This document shows, in pieces, positions 43,931 through 55,389 of a DNA stretch of 64,000 nucleotides. Both the position numbers and the translations under genes were made by a program. The notes under the pieces are model-generated. The model made no database searches. It saw only the letters and a list, made by a program, of their open reading frames with translations, and was not told the origin of the DNA. Numbering within the stretch: the stretch's first letter is position 1; every line of letters begins with the position of its first letter. The stretch is from contig JAUXVU010000023.1 of NCBI GenBank assembly GCA_030680295.1, forward strand, positions 1 to 64,000, given 5' to 3'. Source of the DNA: Moraxellaceae bacterium. Its GTDB lineage: Bacteria; Pseudomonadota; Gammaproteobacteria; Pseudomonadales; Moraxellaceae.

Positions 43931-45115
43931 TCATTGATCACGTTTAATCATGAGCACGGCAATATCGTCAGGTACATCACTCATGGTTTCCACACCTAAC
44001 TGCGCTTTTAGCACAGCCCATTGGCCATTTGCTGCTTCTACAGCAGCTTGAATGCGAGCCTCTTTGCTTACCAAATCAGGCTCTGTCATAACCTCTAGGA
44101 TACCATCAGACAGGGCTACAAGGGAAAAACTCGGCGCCAATTGCAGGGTGTGTTCTTCATAGTGAACATCAGGGAACAGCCCCAGTGGCTTACCATTACC
44201 AGGCAAGACAATGAGTTCATTGCCATTTTTTAACATTGCTGGCGGGTAATGCCCGCCAATACTGTAAATCAATTGATCAGTATTGGTATCAATAACGCCG
44301 CAAAATACGGTCAAATGCTTGCCTGTTGCCAGCATACGTAGCTCTTCATTCATCGAAGTCATGATACGACCTGGTGATAAAGTCGCCGAAGATGTGCGCT
44401 TTTCGTAATGACGACGAATACGATTAGTCAGCGTTTTCAGAAAAACAGTTACAAATGCGCTAGAAGCACCATGACCTGAAACGTCGGCCAAATAAAAGGC
44501 TGTCCGCCCTGCTCCAACACTGAAGTAGTCAACAAAGTCGCCCGACAAAAACAGTGACGGCTGTAGGTAATGATTGATTTCCAAACCATTAGTGAGATGC
44601 GGCGTGGGAGGCAACAGACGCAGCTGTACCTGCCTACCAGACTGCTGGTCATATTCCAATAACTTAAGGCTTTCTTCTAGTTTTTGATTGGCTAGTTCTA
44701 ACTGTGCTCGATAGGAGTTATTTTGTTCCCGCAACACACGGCGCTCAATCGCGCGCTGCACTGATACCCGCAAAATATCATCGTTTAACATCGACTTAAT
44801 GAGAAAGTCACTGGCACCCTCTTGTAGTGCCGTAACTGCCTCATTAAGTGATGCTGACTCGGTAATGACAATAACTGAGGTTTCTGGCAGCTCGCGCAGC
44901 AAGGCTCGCAGCAACTGTGAACCATTTGCTAAGGCCAAAACCACATCACCCAGAATCAAGTTAGGCTTTAAGTTACAAGCCAAAGCAAAACCCGTGTCGA
45001 CACTGGCTGCAGCATGAACCTTAAAACCATCAGCTAATAACCACTCCACCAAATGTGCGCGATGTTGGCTATCTGACTCAATGACCAGCACGGAGCCAGT
45101 CAAACTATCATTCAT
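43931..45115 (-). CDS. Response regulator with SpoIIE/PP2C phosphatase output (HsbR-like)
   Basis: The 394-residue protein has an N-terminal receiver domain with the phospho-acceptor Asp in NLILGDVVLA (about 57) and the Lys in DFLIKSML (about 107). A coiled-coil linker (about 130-165) follows, then a PP2C/SpoIIE domain with LSGDFVDYF, FYLADVSGHGASSAFV and LVALSDGILEVM metal-binding Asp residues. It would dephosphorylate the STAS protein encoded immediately downstream. The start overlaps the stop of mlaA by one base. The layout matches HsbR of pseudomonads. Confidence 0.87.
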   Translation of the reverse strand: MNDSLTGSVLVIESDSQHRAHLVEWLLADGFKVHAAASVDTGFALACNLKPNLILGDVVLALANGSQLLRALLRELPETSVIVITESASLNEAVTALQEGASDFLIKSMLNDDILRVSVQRAIERRVLREQNNSYRAQLELANQKLEESLKLLEYDQQSGRQVQLRLLPPTPHLTNGLEINHYLQPSLFLSGDFVDYFSVGAGRTAFYLADVSGHGASSAFVTVFLKTLTNRIRRHYEKRTSSATLSPGRIMTSMNEELRMLATGKHLTVFCGVIDTNTDQLIYSIGGHYPPAMLKNGNELIVLPGNGKPLGLFPDVHYEEHTLQLAPSFSLVALSDGILEVMTEPDLVSKEARIQAAVEAANGQWAVLKAQLGVETMSDVPDDIAVLMIKRDQ

Positions 45116-45837
45116 TAGAAGCTGCCTTGGTTTTGCTCATCAAATTCTAGGGAGTCATCTAAAAAACTGTCACTTTCAACGATTCCGCCACTGACAGCAA
45201 ATGCACGCTGCTGCAAATACGCATCACGAATAAATGTGTAGCGATCACCAATAATGGATTTTTCTAATGGCAAAAAGCGAGCTCTAATGTCAACGACATT
45301 AAAAGCGACTAATGGCAAAGCAACATCCCTATTCATATAAAATTTCGGATCTGCAAACTCATCAGCTACTCGGGCTGGCAGGTCACGAAATGAACTAGGA
45401 CCTAATAAAGGAAGCATTAAATACGGGCCTGGGGCCACACCATACTTTCCTAAGGTAATACCTAAGTCGGTTTTTTGATAAGGCAGCCCCATCGGCGTAC
45501 CAATATCAACAAAACCACCAACACCTAACGTGCTGTTGAACATAAAGCGTGCCAACTGCGTGGTGGCATCATGTGGGCGCCACTGAAGGTATAAGTTAAC
45601 GATAGTGATAGGTGCCGCCAAATTTTGAAAAAAGTCCGTAACCGCCTTACTGACAGGACGTGGCGTAACTTTTTCATAAACTTGAGCCGCAGGCTTGGCA
45701 ATAAATTTGTCCACCTGCTCATTAAATACAAAAACACCACGATTAAATGTTTCTAATGGATCGCCATCGGCTAATGCCGAGCCGGCACCCAAAGCCAGCA
45801 CCAATGCGGTGGGCAAAACGGCGAATTTAACCTTCAT
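45115..45837 (-). CDS. mlaA: MlaA/VacJ outer-membrane lipid-asymmetry protein
   Basis: I use ATG 45837 (AAGGAG upstream), giving 240 residues with a signal peptide, MKVKFAVLPTALVLALGAGS then ALADGD. The mature part has the family motifs DPLETFNRGVFVFNEQVDKF, NLAAPITIVNLYLQ, ARFMFNSTLGVGGFVD and GVAPGPYLMLPLLGPSS. MlaA removes mislocated phospholipids from the outer leaflet together with porins and the Mla transporter. The E. coli protein is a lipoprotein; no lipobox Cys is present here, so this form would be a soluble or barrel-associated periplasmic protein. Confidence 0.92.
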   Translation of the reverse strand: MKVKFAVLPTALVLALGAGSALADGDPLETFNRGVFVFNEQVDKFIAKPAAQVYEKVTPRPVSKAVTDFFQNLAAPITIVNLYLQWRPHDATTQLARFMFNSTLGVGGFVDIGTPMGLPYQKTDLGITLGKYGVAPGPYLMLPLLGPSSFRDLPARVADEFADPKFYMNRDVALPLVAFNVVDIRARFLPLEKSIIGDRYTFIRDAYLQQRAFAVSGGIVESDSFLDDSLEFDEQNQGSF

Positions 45838-45871
45838 GTGACGCTCCTTGCTCTTTCCATAGAGCCAACAA

Positions 45872-46993
45872 TTAACACCGCTTAACAAATACACTGCCAA
45901 TAGAATAGCCCGCACCAAAAGAGCACATTACACCCACTTGGCCCGGCTGTAAGTCCTCATGGTATTTGTGAAATGCAATTACCGAACCGGCAGAGCTAGT
46001 ATTTGCAAATTCATTCAAAATAACTGGCGCCTCTTCTTTGGTCGCATCGCGGCCCAGCACACGACGAGAAATCAGCTCGTTCATTGACAAGTTGGCTTGG
46101 TGTAACCAGAACCGCTTAATTTGTTCTACGCTAAGTCCTAGGTCTTGGCTATGCGACAAAATTTGATCTGCCACCATTGGACATACTTCTTTAAATACTT
46201 TGCGGCCTTCTTGACGGAACAGTTTGTCTCGCGCACCTACACCAGATTCGTCACAGCGATTTAGGAAACCAAAGTTGTTTCGAATGGCATTAGAGAATTT
46301 CGTTTGAAGGCGTGTACCGATAACTTCAAATGCACCATTAACCGTGCAGGTTTTTTTTGCTTCGATAACAATTGCGGTTGCCACATCACCAAAAATGAAG
46401 TGACAGTCACGGTCTCTAAACTCTAAATGGCCAGAGGTTATTTCAGGATTAACAACTAGTACGCACGTTGCAGAGCCGGAGCGAATTGCGTCGGCCGCTG
46501 CTTGAATACCAAACGTCGCTGAAGAACAGGCAACATTCATGTCATAAGCATAACCACCACAACCCAGCGCCTGCTGAATCTCAATGGCGACTGCGGGATA
46601 GGCGCGTTGCATATTTGAACAAGCCACAATAATGGCATCCACATCATCAACTGTTTTGCCAGCACGAGCCAAGGCTTGACGACAGGCATCAGCACCGATT
46701 TCTGCCTGAATACCAATTTCGTCATCACTGCGCTCGGCAATAAATGGATACATGCGATCAGGATCGATAACGCCCGACTTATTCATCACATAACGTGACT
46801 CAATGCCGGATGCCTTTTGAATAAATTCAGGGCTAGACTCAGCTAATGCGGTAACTTCCCCTGCAGCAATTGATGCAGCATTGCGCTCATTATAACGACG
46901 TACATATTCGTTAAAAGCAATAACCAGCTCTTCATTACTAACGCTTTCGCTGGGGGTATATAAACCTGTACCGCTAATGACCACTTCTTGCAT
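45872..46993 (-). CDS. Beta-ketoacyl-ACP synthase III-type enzyme (PA3286-like)
   Basis: The 373-residue thiolase-fold protein has the catalytic Cys in [13 protein letters not shown] (about 150), the His in [14 protein letters not shown] (about 295) and the Asn in [12 protein letters not shown] (about 330). It has an insertion at about 25-60 ([20 protein letters not shown]) that is seen in the longer FabH-like proteins of pseudomonads such as PA3286. That enzyme condenses octanoyl-CoA from beta-oxidation with malonyl-ACP and so shunts degradation products into synthesis. The gene lies 10 bases after hrpA. Confidence 0.85.
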   Translation of the reverse strand: MQEVVISGTGLYTPSESVSNEELVIAFNEYVRRYNERNAASIAAGEVTALAESSPEFIQKASGIESRYVMNKSGVIDPDRMYPFIAERSDDEIGIQAEIGADACRQALARAGKTVDDVDAIIVACSNMQRAYPAVAIEIQQALGCGGYAYDMNVACSSATFGIQAAADAIRSGSATCVLVVNPEITSGHLEFRDRDCHFIFGDVATAIVIEAKKTCTVNGAFEVIGTRLQTKFSNAIRNNFGFLNRCDESGVGARDKLFRQEGRKVFKEVCPMVADQILSHSQDLGLSVEQIKRFWLHQANLSMNELISRRVLGRDATKEEAPVILNEFANTSSAGSVIAFHKYHEDLQPGQVGVMCSFGAGYSIGSVFVKRC

Positions 46994-47003
46994 GCAAACC
47001 TCG

Positions 47004-50000
47004 TTAACTCGTCAGTTGCGCCCAAACCTTATCCAAACGTACGCTTGACACGGGCACGGCCGTTTTCATTGGTTGGGCAAAAATAGATACCCGATACTCT
47101 TCTAATAACCAGCGATAATCCAGCAGTGGCTGCATGTCCTTACCCTGATTTTGCCAACGTTCGACTAAATGCTGCCACGCTGTCCAACGCTGCTGAATTT
47201 CTGCACTGCCTTTATCATCTTTTAAAACATTACTGCTTATTTTATCTAAGCGCTGCAACATCGCCTTTAGGTAGCGCGGATAATGCTGCCAACGTACATA
47301 TTCAACTTCACGCAAAAAAGTCGCCAACTTTAGACCTTGTAACTGCTGCTGCATATCGGCATACGCCATCGCATAAATCGGCGTGTTCAGCGGCTTCAAT
47401 TGCATCAATACTTGATGCGCCAACTGATAAATTTGCGCCGCCAATCCCAAGCTCTGCTGCGCCAAGGTCATGACTTGTGGACGCAGACTGGCGACTACTT
47501 GGTCAAACTCATGTCGAGTGTAAACCAGTGCTTTCTGCCCCGCCAAATATTGTGCAACAAGCGCATAGGATACGTCTGCATCTAGCTGATCAATGGTCGT
47601 CCATGTGTTGGCATGCAGTAGCAACACTTTATCGTCCCGAAGCTGTTTACGTACTGCTTTTAATTCCTGACTCAGGCCATGACAAATAAGCTCTGTCACA
47701 CCCTCAGCATGGGCAATTTGGGCCTGCTTTTGCGCTTGAAATAAAGTCAGTGCCAAACCCTGTGGCGTTTTATGCAGCGCAGGGTAAGCCTTGCCGGGTA
47801 AGCCTCCTGACTGGGTACTAATGCACTCTGGCAGATCGGGAAAGTCCCACGCTTTAATGCCAATGCGTTCCCATTGTTTTTTAGCGCCATGATCAATTGC
47901 GTTTGCACTGCGGCCTTGACGTGTCAGCGATGCACGCAACTGCTGTAAATCACGGCCCTGAGCCAACACTTCTTTCTTCGAGCCTAAAACACAGATATTC
48001 ATGCGGAAGTGATCATCTAATGCGTCTTCTTGCCAGTCCTGCTGAGCCACTCGCACACCGCGCCGACTCACCGCCTGAGTCAGCACTTGCAACAAATCCC
48101 CTTCAGCAAAACGTATGCCATCCAAAATATGCTCTACGGTATCTGGCAATGGCACCAACTGCCGACGCAGTGGCTTAGGCAGACCACGCAATAAGGCTTC
48201 GATTTTACCTGCAATTAAACCCGGCACTAACCAAGCCAAACGCTGTTCAGCAATATCATCTAACAGGCCCAATGGCACCTGCACCGTTACACCATCTAAC
48301 TCACTGCCAGGCTCAAATACATACGTTAATGATAAGTCGTGCCCCGCCAAACGCAGCGTGTCCGGATAATCATGAAATGCCCGAGAGTCAGTTTCTCGTG
48401 TCAGCACATCTTGCTCTTCTAAAAACAGCACTCTGGGCTGCTCTTTTTCGACCCGATGTCGCCAGTCTTCAAATGACTTCAGACTGGCGACATCGGCGGG
48501 AATACGGCTGTCGTAAAAGGCAAATAAAGTCTGCTCATCGACTAACAAATCACGGCGACGGGTTTTTTCTTCCCAATGCTCCACTTCGGCAATGAGCGCT
48601 TGGTTATGGTTAAAAAACGCCGCCTTTAAATCAACCTCGCCAGCCACCAAGGCATCACGAATAAAAATCTCACGCGAAATTTCACGATCGATGGACTCAT
48701 AATTCACACGACGTTTGGTCTGCAAAATCAGCCCATAAAGTGAAGTTTGCTCATAGGCCATGACACGACCCTGACGCCGCGACCAATGAGGTTCTGAGTA
48801 GCTACGCTTAATCAAATGTTGGGCCAGATGCTCAATCCATGCCGGCTCAATTCGTGCCGCCAAACGCAGGTAAACACGTCCGGTCTCCATCAACTCAGCC
48901 GCCATAATCCATGGTGGACCTTTTTTGGCTAATACCGAGCCGGGGAAAATCACTGCCTTTTGATTACGTGGCGCTTGGTACTCACGCTCTTCGCCCTTTT
49001 GTGCCACTTGCGACAACAGCCCCGTTAGCAACGCACGATGTATCGCTTCATACGGTGCTGCTTCACGGTTAATGGGCAGCTTTAAGTTTTCACAGAGCTG
49101 CTGCAACTGACGATAGGTTTCTCGCCACTCACGCAGGCGCATCCATGACAGAAAGTGTTTGCGGGCAAACTCGCGGCGCTGACGCTCCGTCATGCTTTCT
49201 TTTTGCGCCGACAACTGCTGCCAAAGATTGATGAAAAAGACAAAGTCGGAATCGGCATCGCGAAATTGTGCATGGCGCTCATCAGCCGCTTGCTGCTTAT
49301 CGTGTGGACGCTCGCGCGGATCTTGCACCGACAGCGCAGCAACAATAATCAATACCTCATGTAAGGCACCTAGTGGCGCAGCAGCCACCACCATACGTGC
49401 CAAACGAGGGTCTAATGGCATACGAGCCAATTGCCGCCCAATTTTGGTCATGCGGCGCTGGCCATCGACCGCACCTAACTCTTCCAGCAGACGAAAACCG
49501 TCATTAATTAAGCGGGAATCGGGTGAGTCCAAAAATGGAAACGAGGCGACATCACCCAGCCTCAACAACTGCATTTGCAAAATAACCGCAGCTAAGTTGG
49601 TGCGCTGAATTTCTGGATCAGTGAACAAAGGGCGAGATTGGTAGTCGACTTCACTATACAGGCGGATACAGACACCGGGCGCGATACGGCCACAACGACC
49701 TGCGCGTTGATTAGCGCTTGCTTGTGACACCGCCTCAATGGGTAAGCGCTGTACTTTTGAGCGATACGAATAACGACTAATTCGGGCAAAACCGGGATCA
49801 ATCACATAATGAATATTGGGTACAGTGAGTGAGGTTTCGGCCACGTTAGTAGCAATAATGATCCGGCGCCCTGCCCCCTGACTAAACACCTTTTGCTGCT
49901 CTTGAATCGACAGGCGAGAATACAGCGGCAAAATTTCGGTATGTGGTGGCCCATAACGTCTCAGTGTTTCGGCCAAGCTGCGAATTTCACGCTCCGAGCT

Positions 50001-50765
50001 GGAGAACACCAAAATATCGCCACGGCCCGGCTGGCCTTGATCACGCTCATGCTGCAAGCACTCTTCCACTGCCTCCACCACTGCACGCGGAATCGCTTCC
50101 TCAATGTCGTCATACAAGTCGTCATCATCGTTACTGCGATTGATAAGCAAAGGGCGATAACGCACGTCTACCGGAAAACTACGGCCTTCAACCACAAACA
50201 CCGGGGCATCATGAAAATGTTTACTGAAGCGCGTCACATCAATGGTGGCTGACGTAATGATGACTTTAAGGTCTTTACGACGCGGTAATAACTGGCGCAA
50301 ATAACCCAGCAAAAAATCGATGTTTAGGCTGCGCTCATGCGCTTCATCAATGATTAAGGTGTCGTAAGCACTTAAGTGGTGGTCATGTGCCAATTCAGCC
50401 AGCAATACACCGTCGGTCATCAGCTTTAAATATGTGCCGGGGCTGGTGTGGTCACTAAAGCGCACTTTAAAGCCCACACCTTGACCAACTGTAGTACTGA
50501 GCTCTTCAGCAATGCGAGCAGCCACTGCCCGCGCAGCAATACGCCGCGGTTGGGTATGACCAATTAAACCCGTGCGACCACGTCCAGCCGCCAAGCAAAT
50601 TTTGGGCAGCTGAGTGGTTTTACCCGAGCCTGTTTCACCCGCGACAATAATGACTTGATGCTGTGAAATGGCGGCAATGAGTTGATCACGCGCCTCAAGT
50701 ACGGGCAAATCGCCGGACCAATTAATTTGCTCCGGGATTGCCGCTGCACCGGTGTATACCGTCAT
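47004..50765 (-). CDS. hrpA: ATP-dependent RNA helicase HrpA
   Basis: The 1253-residue DEAH-box helicase has Walker A in [15 protein letters not shown] (about 40-55), [25 protein letters not shown], and the helicase C motif [16 protein letters not shown] followed by [12 protein letters not shown]. The long C-terminal region matches DUF3418 of HrpA. HrpA resolves stalled ribosomes and processes mRNA in E. coli. Length is slightly below that of the E. coli protein. The gene follows fadD by 11 bases in the same direction. Confidence 0.93.
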   Translation of the reverse strand: MTVYTGAAAIPEQINWSGDLPVLEARDQLIAAISQHQVIIVAGETGSGKTTQLPKICLAAGRGRTGLIGHTQPRRIAARAVAARIAEELSTTVGQGVGFKVRFSDHTSPGTYLKLMTDGVLLAELAHDHHLSAYDTLIIDEAHERSLNIDFLLGYLRQLLPRRKDLKVIITSATIDVTRFSKHFHDAPVFVVEGRSFPVDVRYRPLLINRSNDDDDLYDDIEEAIPRAVVEAVEECLQHERDQGQPGRGDILVFSSSEREIRSLAETLRRYGPPHTEILPLYSRLSIQEQQKVFSQGAGRRIIIATNVAETSLTVPNIHYVIDPGFARISRYSYRSKVQRLPIEAVSQASANQRAGRCGRIAPGVCIRLYSEVDYQSRPLFTDPEIQRTNLAAVILQMQLLRLGDVASFPFLDSPDSRLINDGFRLLEELGAVDGQRRMTKIGRQLARMPLDPRLARMVVAAAPLGALHEVLIIVAALSVQDPRERPHDKQQAADERHAQFRDADSDFVFFINLWQQLSAQKESMTERQRREFARKHFLSWMRLREWRETYRQLQQLCENLKLPINREAAPYEAIHRALLTGLLSQVAQKGEEREYQAPRNQKAVIFPGSVLAKKGPPWIMAAELMETGRVYLRLAARIEPAWIEHLAQHLIKRSYSEPHWSRRQGRVMAYEQTSLYGLILQTKRRVNYESIDREISREIFIRDALVAGEVDLKAAFFNHNQALIAEVEHWEEKTRRRDLLVDEQTLFAFYDSRIPADVASLKSFEDWRHRVEKEQPRVLFLEEQDVLTRETDSRAFHDYPDTLRLAGHDLSLTYVFEPGSELDGVTVQVPLGLLDDIAEQRLAWLVPGLIAGKIEALLRGLPKPLRRQLVPLPDTVEHILDGIRFAEGDLLQVLTQAVSRRGVRVAQQDWQEDALDDHFRMNICVLGSKKEVLAQGRDLQQLRASLTRQGRSANAIDHGAKKQWERIGIKAWDFPDLPECISTQSGGLPGKAYPALHKTPQGLALTLFQAQKQAQIAHAEGVTELICHGLSQELKAVRKQLRDDKVLLLHANTWTTIDQLDADVSYALVAQYLAGQKALVYTRHEFDQVVASLRPQVMTLAQQSLGLAAQIYQLAHQVLMQLKPLNTPIYAMAYADMQQQLQGLKLATFLREVEYVRWQHYPRYLKAMLQRLDKISSNVLKDDKGSAEIQQRWTAWQHLVERWQNQGKDMQPLLDYRWLLEEYRVSIFAQPMKTAVPVSSVRLDKVWAQLTS

Positions 50766-50776
50766 GAACGCTCTAC

Positions 50777-52435
50777 TTAAACCTCGCGCAATTCGCGACG
50801 TAGAATTTTACCCACATTACTCTTTGGTAAGTCAGCTCTAAATTCAATATAACGGGGTACTTTGTAACCGGTCAGATTGCTACGCAAATGAGCAATCAGG
50901 TTTTCTTCCGTTAAGAAGGGATCTTTTTTCACCACAAATAACTTAATAGCCTCACCCGATTTCACATCAGGCACGCCAACCGCCGCACACTCCAAAACAC
51001 TGGCGTGCATGGTGGCTACTTCTTCAATTTCATTAGGGTAGACATTAAAGCCTGACACCAAAATCATGTCTTTTTTACGGTCCACAATACGGACAAAACC
51101 ATCTGGCTGAATCACCGCAATATCGCCTGTGCGTAACCAGCCATCTTCGGTAATTGCTTCGGCCGTGGCCTCGGGATGTTGCCAATAACCTTGCATCACT
51201 TGAGGGCCTTTGACATAGAGCTCACCTGGCTCATTTAAGCCCAACTCTGTATTTTCTTCACTCATCACTTTTAACAAGGTGTTCGGTACCGGCATACCAA
51301 TCGTGCCAATACGAATATCATCTAAGGGGTTGATGGAAACTACGGGTGATGTTTCAGTCAGGCCATAACCTTCACAAATACGACAACCTGTCATTGCTTC
51401 CCACTCTTCTGCTGGCTGTTGCTGCATGGCCATGCCGCCTGCAACCGTCAGTTTCAATGAGGAAAAATTAAGTTTACGGAAGTCCGGGTTGTTCATCAGG
51501 CCCACAAACAGTGTGTTAAGGCCTACAAAAGTGGTGTACTTCCAGCGTGAAAGCTCTTTGATAAACGCCGGCAAATCACGTGGGTTAGTAATCAGAACGG
51601 TGTGACCACCTAACTCAATCATGCCTAAGCAAGACACCGTAAAGGCAAAAATATGGTAGAGCGGTAAAGGCGCAATCATCACTTCGCGACCCGGCTCGAA
51701 CGTGGTCATGACAGAACGAATTTGCAACAAGTTGGCGACTAAATTGCCATGCGACAACATTGTGCCTTTCGCCGGACCGGTAGTGCCGCCAGTGTATTGC
51801 AACACAGCAAGGTCATTAGACGTACGGGTGTGGTCGACTGCTGGTCGCTCCATGCCTTTTTTTAGTGCTGCACGAAAAGAAATGGCTTCCGGCAGATCAT
51901 AACTGGGCACCATTTTCTTAATATGCGTAACGGCGGTATTCACTAACCAACGTCGGGGCCATGGCAGCAAGTCGCCCACTTCCGTGACAATAATGTGGCG
52001 AATATCCGTTTGCGGCAGCACCACTTCCAGCATATGGCCAAAATTAGCCAACACAACAATGGCACGGCAGCCAGAGTCGGTGAATTGATGCAACATTTCG
52101 CGTGTGGTGTAGAGCGGGTTCGTATTAACCAAAACCAACCCTGCCCGTAATGCGCCAAACACCACTACCGGATACTGCAACAAATTAGGCATTTGAATGG
52201 CAATACGATCGCCAGGCACAAGGTCGGTATGGTGTTGCAAGTACGCTGCAAACTGCGCGCTTAACTGATCTAGCTCAGCATAGGTTAGTGTCTGCCCCAT
52301 ATTGGAGAATGCAGGCCGCTCGGCGTAACGGTGAACCGCCTCGTGAAACACTTCCAGCACCGAGTTATAGGCACCAGCATCAATTTCAAAAGGAATTGAT
52401 TCGGGGTACTTGTCCTGCCAAAAATCCGCCTGCAT
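50777..52435 (-). CDS. fadD: Long-chain fatty acid-CoA ligase
   Basis: The 552-residue AMP-forming ligase has the P-loop LQYTGGTTGPAKGTMLSH near 210-225, CEGYGLTETSPVVS, EDGWLRTGDIAV, and the C-terminal Lys in LPKSNVGKILRREL. FadD activates fatty acids for beta-oxidation. It may supply the acyl-CoA for the catabolic operon, whose own ligase gene is broken (12270-12657). Confidence 0.9.
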   Translation of the reverse strand: MQADFWQDKYPESIPFEIDAGAYNSVLEVFHEAVHRYAERPAFSNMGQTLTYAELDQLSAQFAAYLQHHTDLVPGDRIAIQMPNLLQYPVVVFGALRAGLVLVNTNPLYTTREMLHQFTDSGCRAIVVLANFGHMLEVVLPQTDIRHIIVTEVGDLLPWPRRWLVNTAVTHIKKMVPSYDLPEAISFRAALKKGMERPAVDHTRTSNDLAVLQYTGGTTGPAKGTMLSHGNLVANLLQIRSVMTTFEPGREVMIAPLPLYHIFAFTVSCLGMIELGGHTVLITNPRDLPAFIKELSRWKYTTFVGLNTLFVGLMNNPDFRKLNFSSLKLTVAGGMAMQQQPAEEWEAMTGCRICEGYGLTETSPVVSINPLDDIRIGTIGMPVPNTLLKVMSEENTELGLNEPGELYVKGPQVMQGYWQHPEATAEAITEDGWLRTGDIAVIQPDGFVRIVDRKKDMILVSGFNVYPNEIEEVATMHASVLECAAVGVPDVKSGEAIKLFVVKKDPFLTEENLIAHLRSNLTGYKVPRYIEFRADLPKSNVGKILRRELREV

Positions 52436-52465
52436 ACAATGTTCTCAACCAACTGTTTTTATAAA

Positions 52466-54238
52466 TTATGGGTTGCCATCTAACCATTTAGCCAAAGCCT
52501 GCTGTCCACGCTCACTGTCATCAGCAGTTAGGGTACATAAATCTATTATTGCAGGGCGTAATATACACGAAGCAGACAACCATTCATCTCTACGAAACGC
52601 ATAAACACTGACGGTTTCACCCGGTCTGTACTGTGCCAATTGCTTTTCCCAGTTCTGCGCGCTTATCCGCAAACCGTTAATTGCCACCACGGTATCACCT
52701 GCCGAAAGACCAGCTTGCTCTGCCGCACTACCGCGTGTCACCACCGACAGCGTCACCCCGCCCTCTGCACAGGGCTTAATACTAACACCTAGGCCACAGT
52801 TGGCTTTACCCGCATCCGCCGTCATGCTGACCTTAACGCCAAATTCGGCTAACAAAGCGGCAAACGGTAGCTCATCCGTGCTGTGCAACCACCGTGTTAA
52901 AGGCTCTTGTATAGCAGGACCAACCATCTCAACTAACATGTCACGAATTACTTGCTCAGTAACACCCGCCTGGCCTGACAAATAACGCTGCCAGAGCTGC
53001 TGCATCAAGACATCTAGGCTTGCCTCATGATCAGACAACTTACGCAACGTCAGGTCTATACACAGCGCCACTAGTGCACCTTTGACGTAATAGCTCACCA
53101 CTGCATTGGGTGTATTTTCATCCTGTTTATAGAAGCGCGTCCATGCGTCAAAACTTGATGCCGCCAGTGTTTGCTGCAAACGGCCGGGCGTGCGCACATG
53201 GCGCGTGATGGTTTTGGCTAATAAGGTCAGCCACTGCGGTGTACTGATAATGCCTGTGCGCAGTAAAAACAGGTCGTCGTAATAGGAGGTTACCCCCTCA
53301 AAAAACCACAATAACTCGCTATGCACTTCACGCTGTAAATCTGGCGCCAACATCTCTGCCGGCTTTAAGCGTTTCACATTCCAGCTATGAAAGTACTCAT
53401 GACTACACAAGCCCAGCAGCTCCAGATAACCAGCACTAGGCGCTTCCGGCTCTTGTCGACTGGGCAGGCTGTCACGGCTGGCAATCAAGCTGGTGGAACT
53501 GCGATGCTCAAGACCACCGTAACCCTGGCCCACCACATTTAATTGAAATAAGTAACGAGCAAAAGGCGCCGGCTGACCAAAAAATTGAATTTGTGCTTCA
53601 CAAATTCGACTCAAATCAGCGCATAAGCGCGCCAAGTCACCCTGTTGCATCCCGCTAACTGCCAAGGCATGTGGCACACCACACACCGTAAATTCATGAT
53701 AAGCAAACTCACCCATCTCGACCGGATGGTCGATCAGCTCCTCATAATTTGCCGCTTCATAGAGCCCAAACTGACCTAAGGCCGTGTCGCGTGTTGATAA
53801 TGTTGTAGCCACACGCCACTGCGAACACCCTTCGGGGGCGACCAGCTCAACACTGTGCAGTTGATCTTCTTGCCCTGCTACCGCTAAAAATAATGAGGTG
53901 CCATTAAAATAACCGCGATACTGATCCAAATACGCGCTGCGCACCGACATATCCCAAGCATAAACTTCATAACGAATAGACAGACGCCCTTGGCATGGCT
54001 CAATCCGCCAGGTGGACTTATTAATTGCTTGAATAGATAGCACCTGACCCTGTGCATTGACCGCTTGCAGACCCGATAAATTTCGCGCAAAGTCTCGAAT
54101 CATATAACTGCCAGGAATCCAGTCAGGCAGCCACAATACTTGGCCCTTGGAATCAGGGCTTTCTATGTCTAATTGGACTTGGAAGCGGTGTGCGGCGGGA
54201 TGATTTGAAGTCACTAGATAGTGTATGTTTGCCAGCAC
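52466..54238 (-). CDS. M61 glycyl-aminopeptidase family metallopeptidase with PDZ domain
   Basis: The zinc motif lies in LCSHEYFHSWNVKRLKP, with the third ligand Glu in ELLWFFEGVTSYYDD. An N-terminal beta domain (HYLVTSNHPAAHRFQV, GSYMIRDFARNLSG) precedes it. A C-terminal PDZ domain spans the last 110 residues or so (GAAEQAGLSAGDTVVAINGLRI). I prefer GTG 54238 because GGAGAG lies upstream and the conserved domain begins there. A longer frame to 54322 would add a hydrophobic leader but overlaps the divergent gene. M61 enzymes remove N-terminal Gly or Ala. Zinc site and PDZ domain are complete. Confidence 0.85.
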   Translation of the reverse strand: MLANIHYLVTSNHPAAHRFQVQLDIESPDSKGQVLWLPDWIPGSYMIRDFARNLSGLQAVNAQGQVLSIQAINKSTWRIEPCQGRLSIRYEVYAWDMSVRSAYLDQYRGYFNGTSLFLAVAGQEDQLHSVELVAPEGCSQWRVATTLSTRDTALGQFGLYEAANYEELIDHPVEMGEFAYHEFTVCGVPHALAVSGMQQGDLARLCADLSRICEAQIQFFGQPAPFARYLFQLNVVGQGYGGLEHRSSTSLIASRDSLPSRQEPEAPSAGYLELLGLCSHEYFHSWNVKRLKPAEMLAPDLQREVHSELLWFFEGVTSYYDDLFLLRTGIISTPQWLTLLAKTITRHVRTPGRLQQTLAASSFDAWTRFYKQDENTPNAVVSYYVKGALVALCIDLTLRKLSDHEASLDVLMQQLWQRYLSGQAGVTEQVIRDMLVEMVGPAIQEPLTRWLHSTDELPFAALLAEFGVKVSMTADAGKANCGLGVSIKPCAEGGVTLSVVTRGSAAEQAGLSAGDTVVAINGLRISAQNWEKQLAQYRPGETVSVYAFRRDEWLSASCILRPAIIDLCTLTADDSERGQQALAKWLDGNP

Positions 54239-54282
54239 CGGCGCTCTCCATAAAAAAAGTAACATCGAGGCGAAACAGCATA

Positions 54283-55305
54283 ATGAATATATCCCGTGAT
54301 GAACAAGCGGCAGCGGCACCACTCGAGGCCGAATTAACCTATTTACGTGCCGAAGATGGCCACAAAATCCCCTTAAGACACTGGCCAGTTGCTCACCCTA
54401 AAGGCGTTATTCATATTGCTCACGGCATGTCTGAACACAGCGGCTGTTATCACGATGTGGCAGTCAGACTAAACGCAGCGGGTTATGCCGTCATGGCACA
54501 TGACCACCGTTGCCATGGCTTGTCGGTGCCGATTAGCGAGCTCGGCAATGTCAGTGACACCCAAAATTGGGAAAACGTCTGCGCCGACATGCGCATCGTT
54601 AATATTCATGGCCATAAGGTCTATCCTAACCTACCGTGGATCTTACTCGGCCACTCCATGGGTTCATTTGTTAGCCTGAGTTATGTCGAGCGGCACTCGC
54701 AAACCGTAGATGCCTTGCTTATTGAAGGCACCAACTATGAAGCACCTTGGTTTACTTGGCTTGCCCACTTGGCCGCCGATGCCGAATGTCGCCGTCAAGG
54801 CATTAATGCTCGCAGCCCACTGATTCATGCTTTGACCTTTGGCAAATTTGCCAAAGCATTTAACCCACGTAAAAGTGATTACGACTGGTTGTCACGTGAT
54901 GAAGCTTTTGTGCAAGGTTATCTGGCGGATCCTATGTGTGGTGTCACCAGCAGTAACGGCTTCTGGCGTGACTTGCTGGAAGGACTTAGCCGTGTTCAAC
55001 GCTTAAGCAATCTTCGTAAGATTCGTAAAGATCTGCCGATATATTCTTTTGCCGGTGATAAAGACCCCGTTGGCAAAGACGGCATTTCTGTTGCTGTCTT
55101 AGATGACAAGCTTGAGACCGCCGGCATGATGGACGTCACCTTAAAAATTTATGAAGGTGCCAGACACGACTTGCTGCATGAAACCAATCGAGATGAAGTG
55201 TTTACCGACTTATTAAACTGGCTGGATAACACCCTATTAAAAATTGCCAACCCAGTATGTGAACTAAAACCTGCCCATGAGCATCCTGCTTGGTTAGCCT
55301 CCTAA
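54283..55305 (+). CDS. Alpha/beta hydrolase, monoacylglycerol lipase-like
   Basis: From ATG 54283 (GAGGCG upstream) the protein has 340 residues. It shows KGVIHIAHGMSEHSG (oxyanion), MAHDHRCHGLS, the nucleophile in WILLGHSMGSFVSLSYVERH near residue 125, FAGDKDPVGKDG with the acid, and YEGARHDLLHETNRDEV with the His. This is the pattern of Hydrolase_4 lysophospholipase or monoacylglycerol lipases. It is divergent from the M61 peptidase. Confidence 0.88.
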   Translation: MNISRDEQAAAAPLEAELTYLRAEDGHKIPLRHWPVAHPKGVIHIAHGMSEHSGCYHDVAVRLNAAGYAVMAHDHRCHGLSVPISELGNVSDTQNWENVCADMRIVNIHGHKVYPNLPWILLGHSMGSFVSLSYVERHSQTVDALLIEGTNYEAPWFTWLAHLAADAECRRQGINARSPLIHALTFGKFAKAFNPRKSDYDWLSRDEAFVQGYLADPMCGVTSSNGFWRDLLEGLSRVQRLSNLRKIRKDLPIYSFAGDKDPVGKDGISVAVLDDKLETAGMMDVTLKIYEGARHDLLHETNRDEVFTDLLNWLDNTLLKIANPVCELKPAHEHPAWLAS

Positions 55306-55389
55306 GCCAAATTGACTCATGAGTCTCGCTTAATACAAGGCTAAGGCATAGAATTCGCGATCTTCATTAACCTGATTTTGGAGCTTCGC

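Noticed and set aside
47126-50252. Numerous + strand frames opposite hrpA
   Set aside because: They are shadows of the strongly conserved helicase gene on the other strand.
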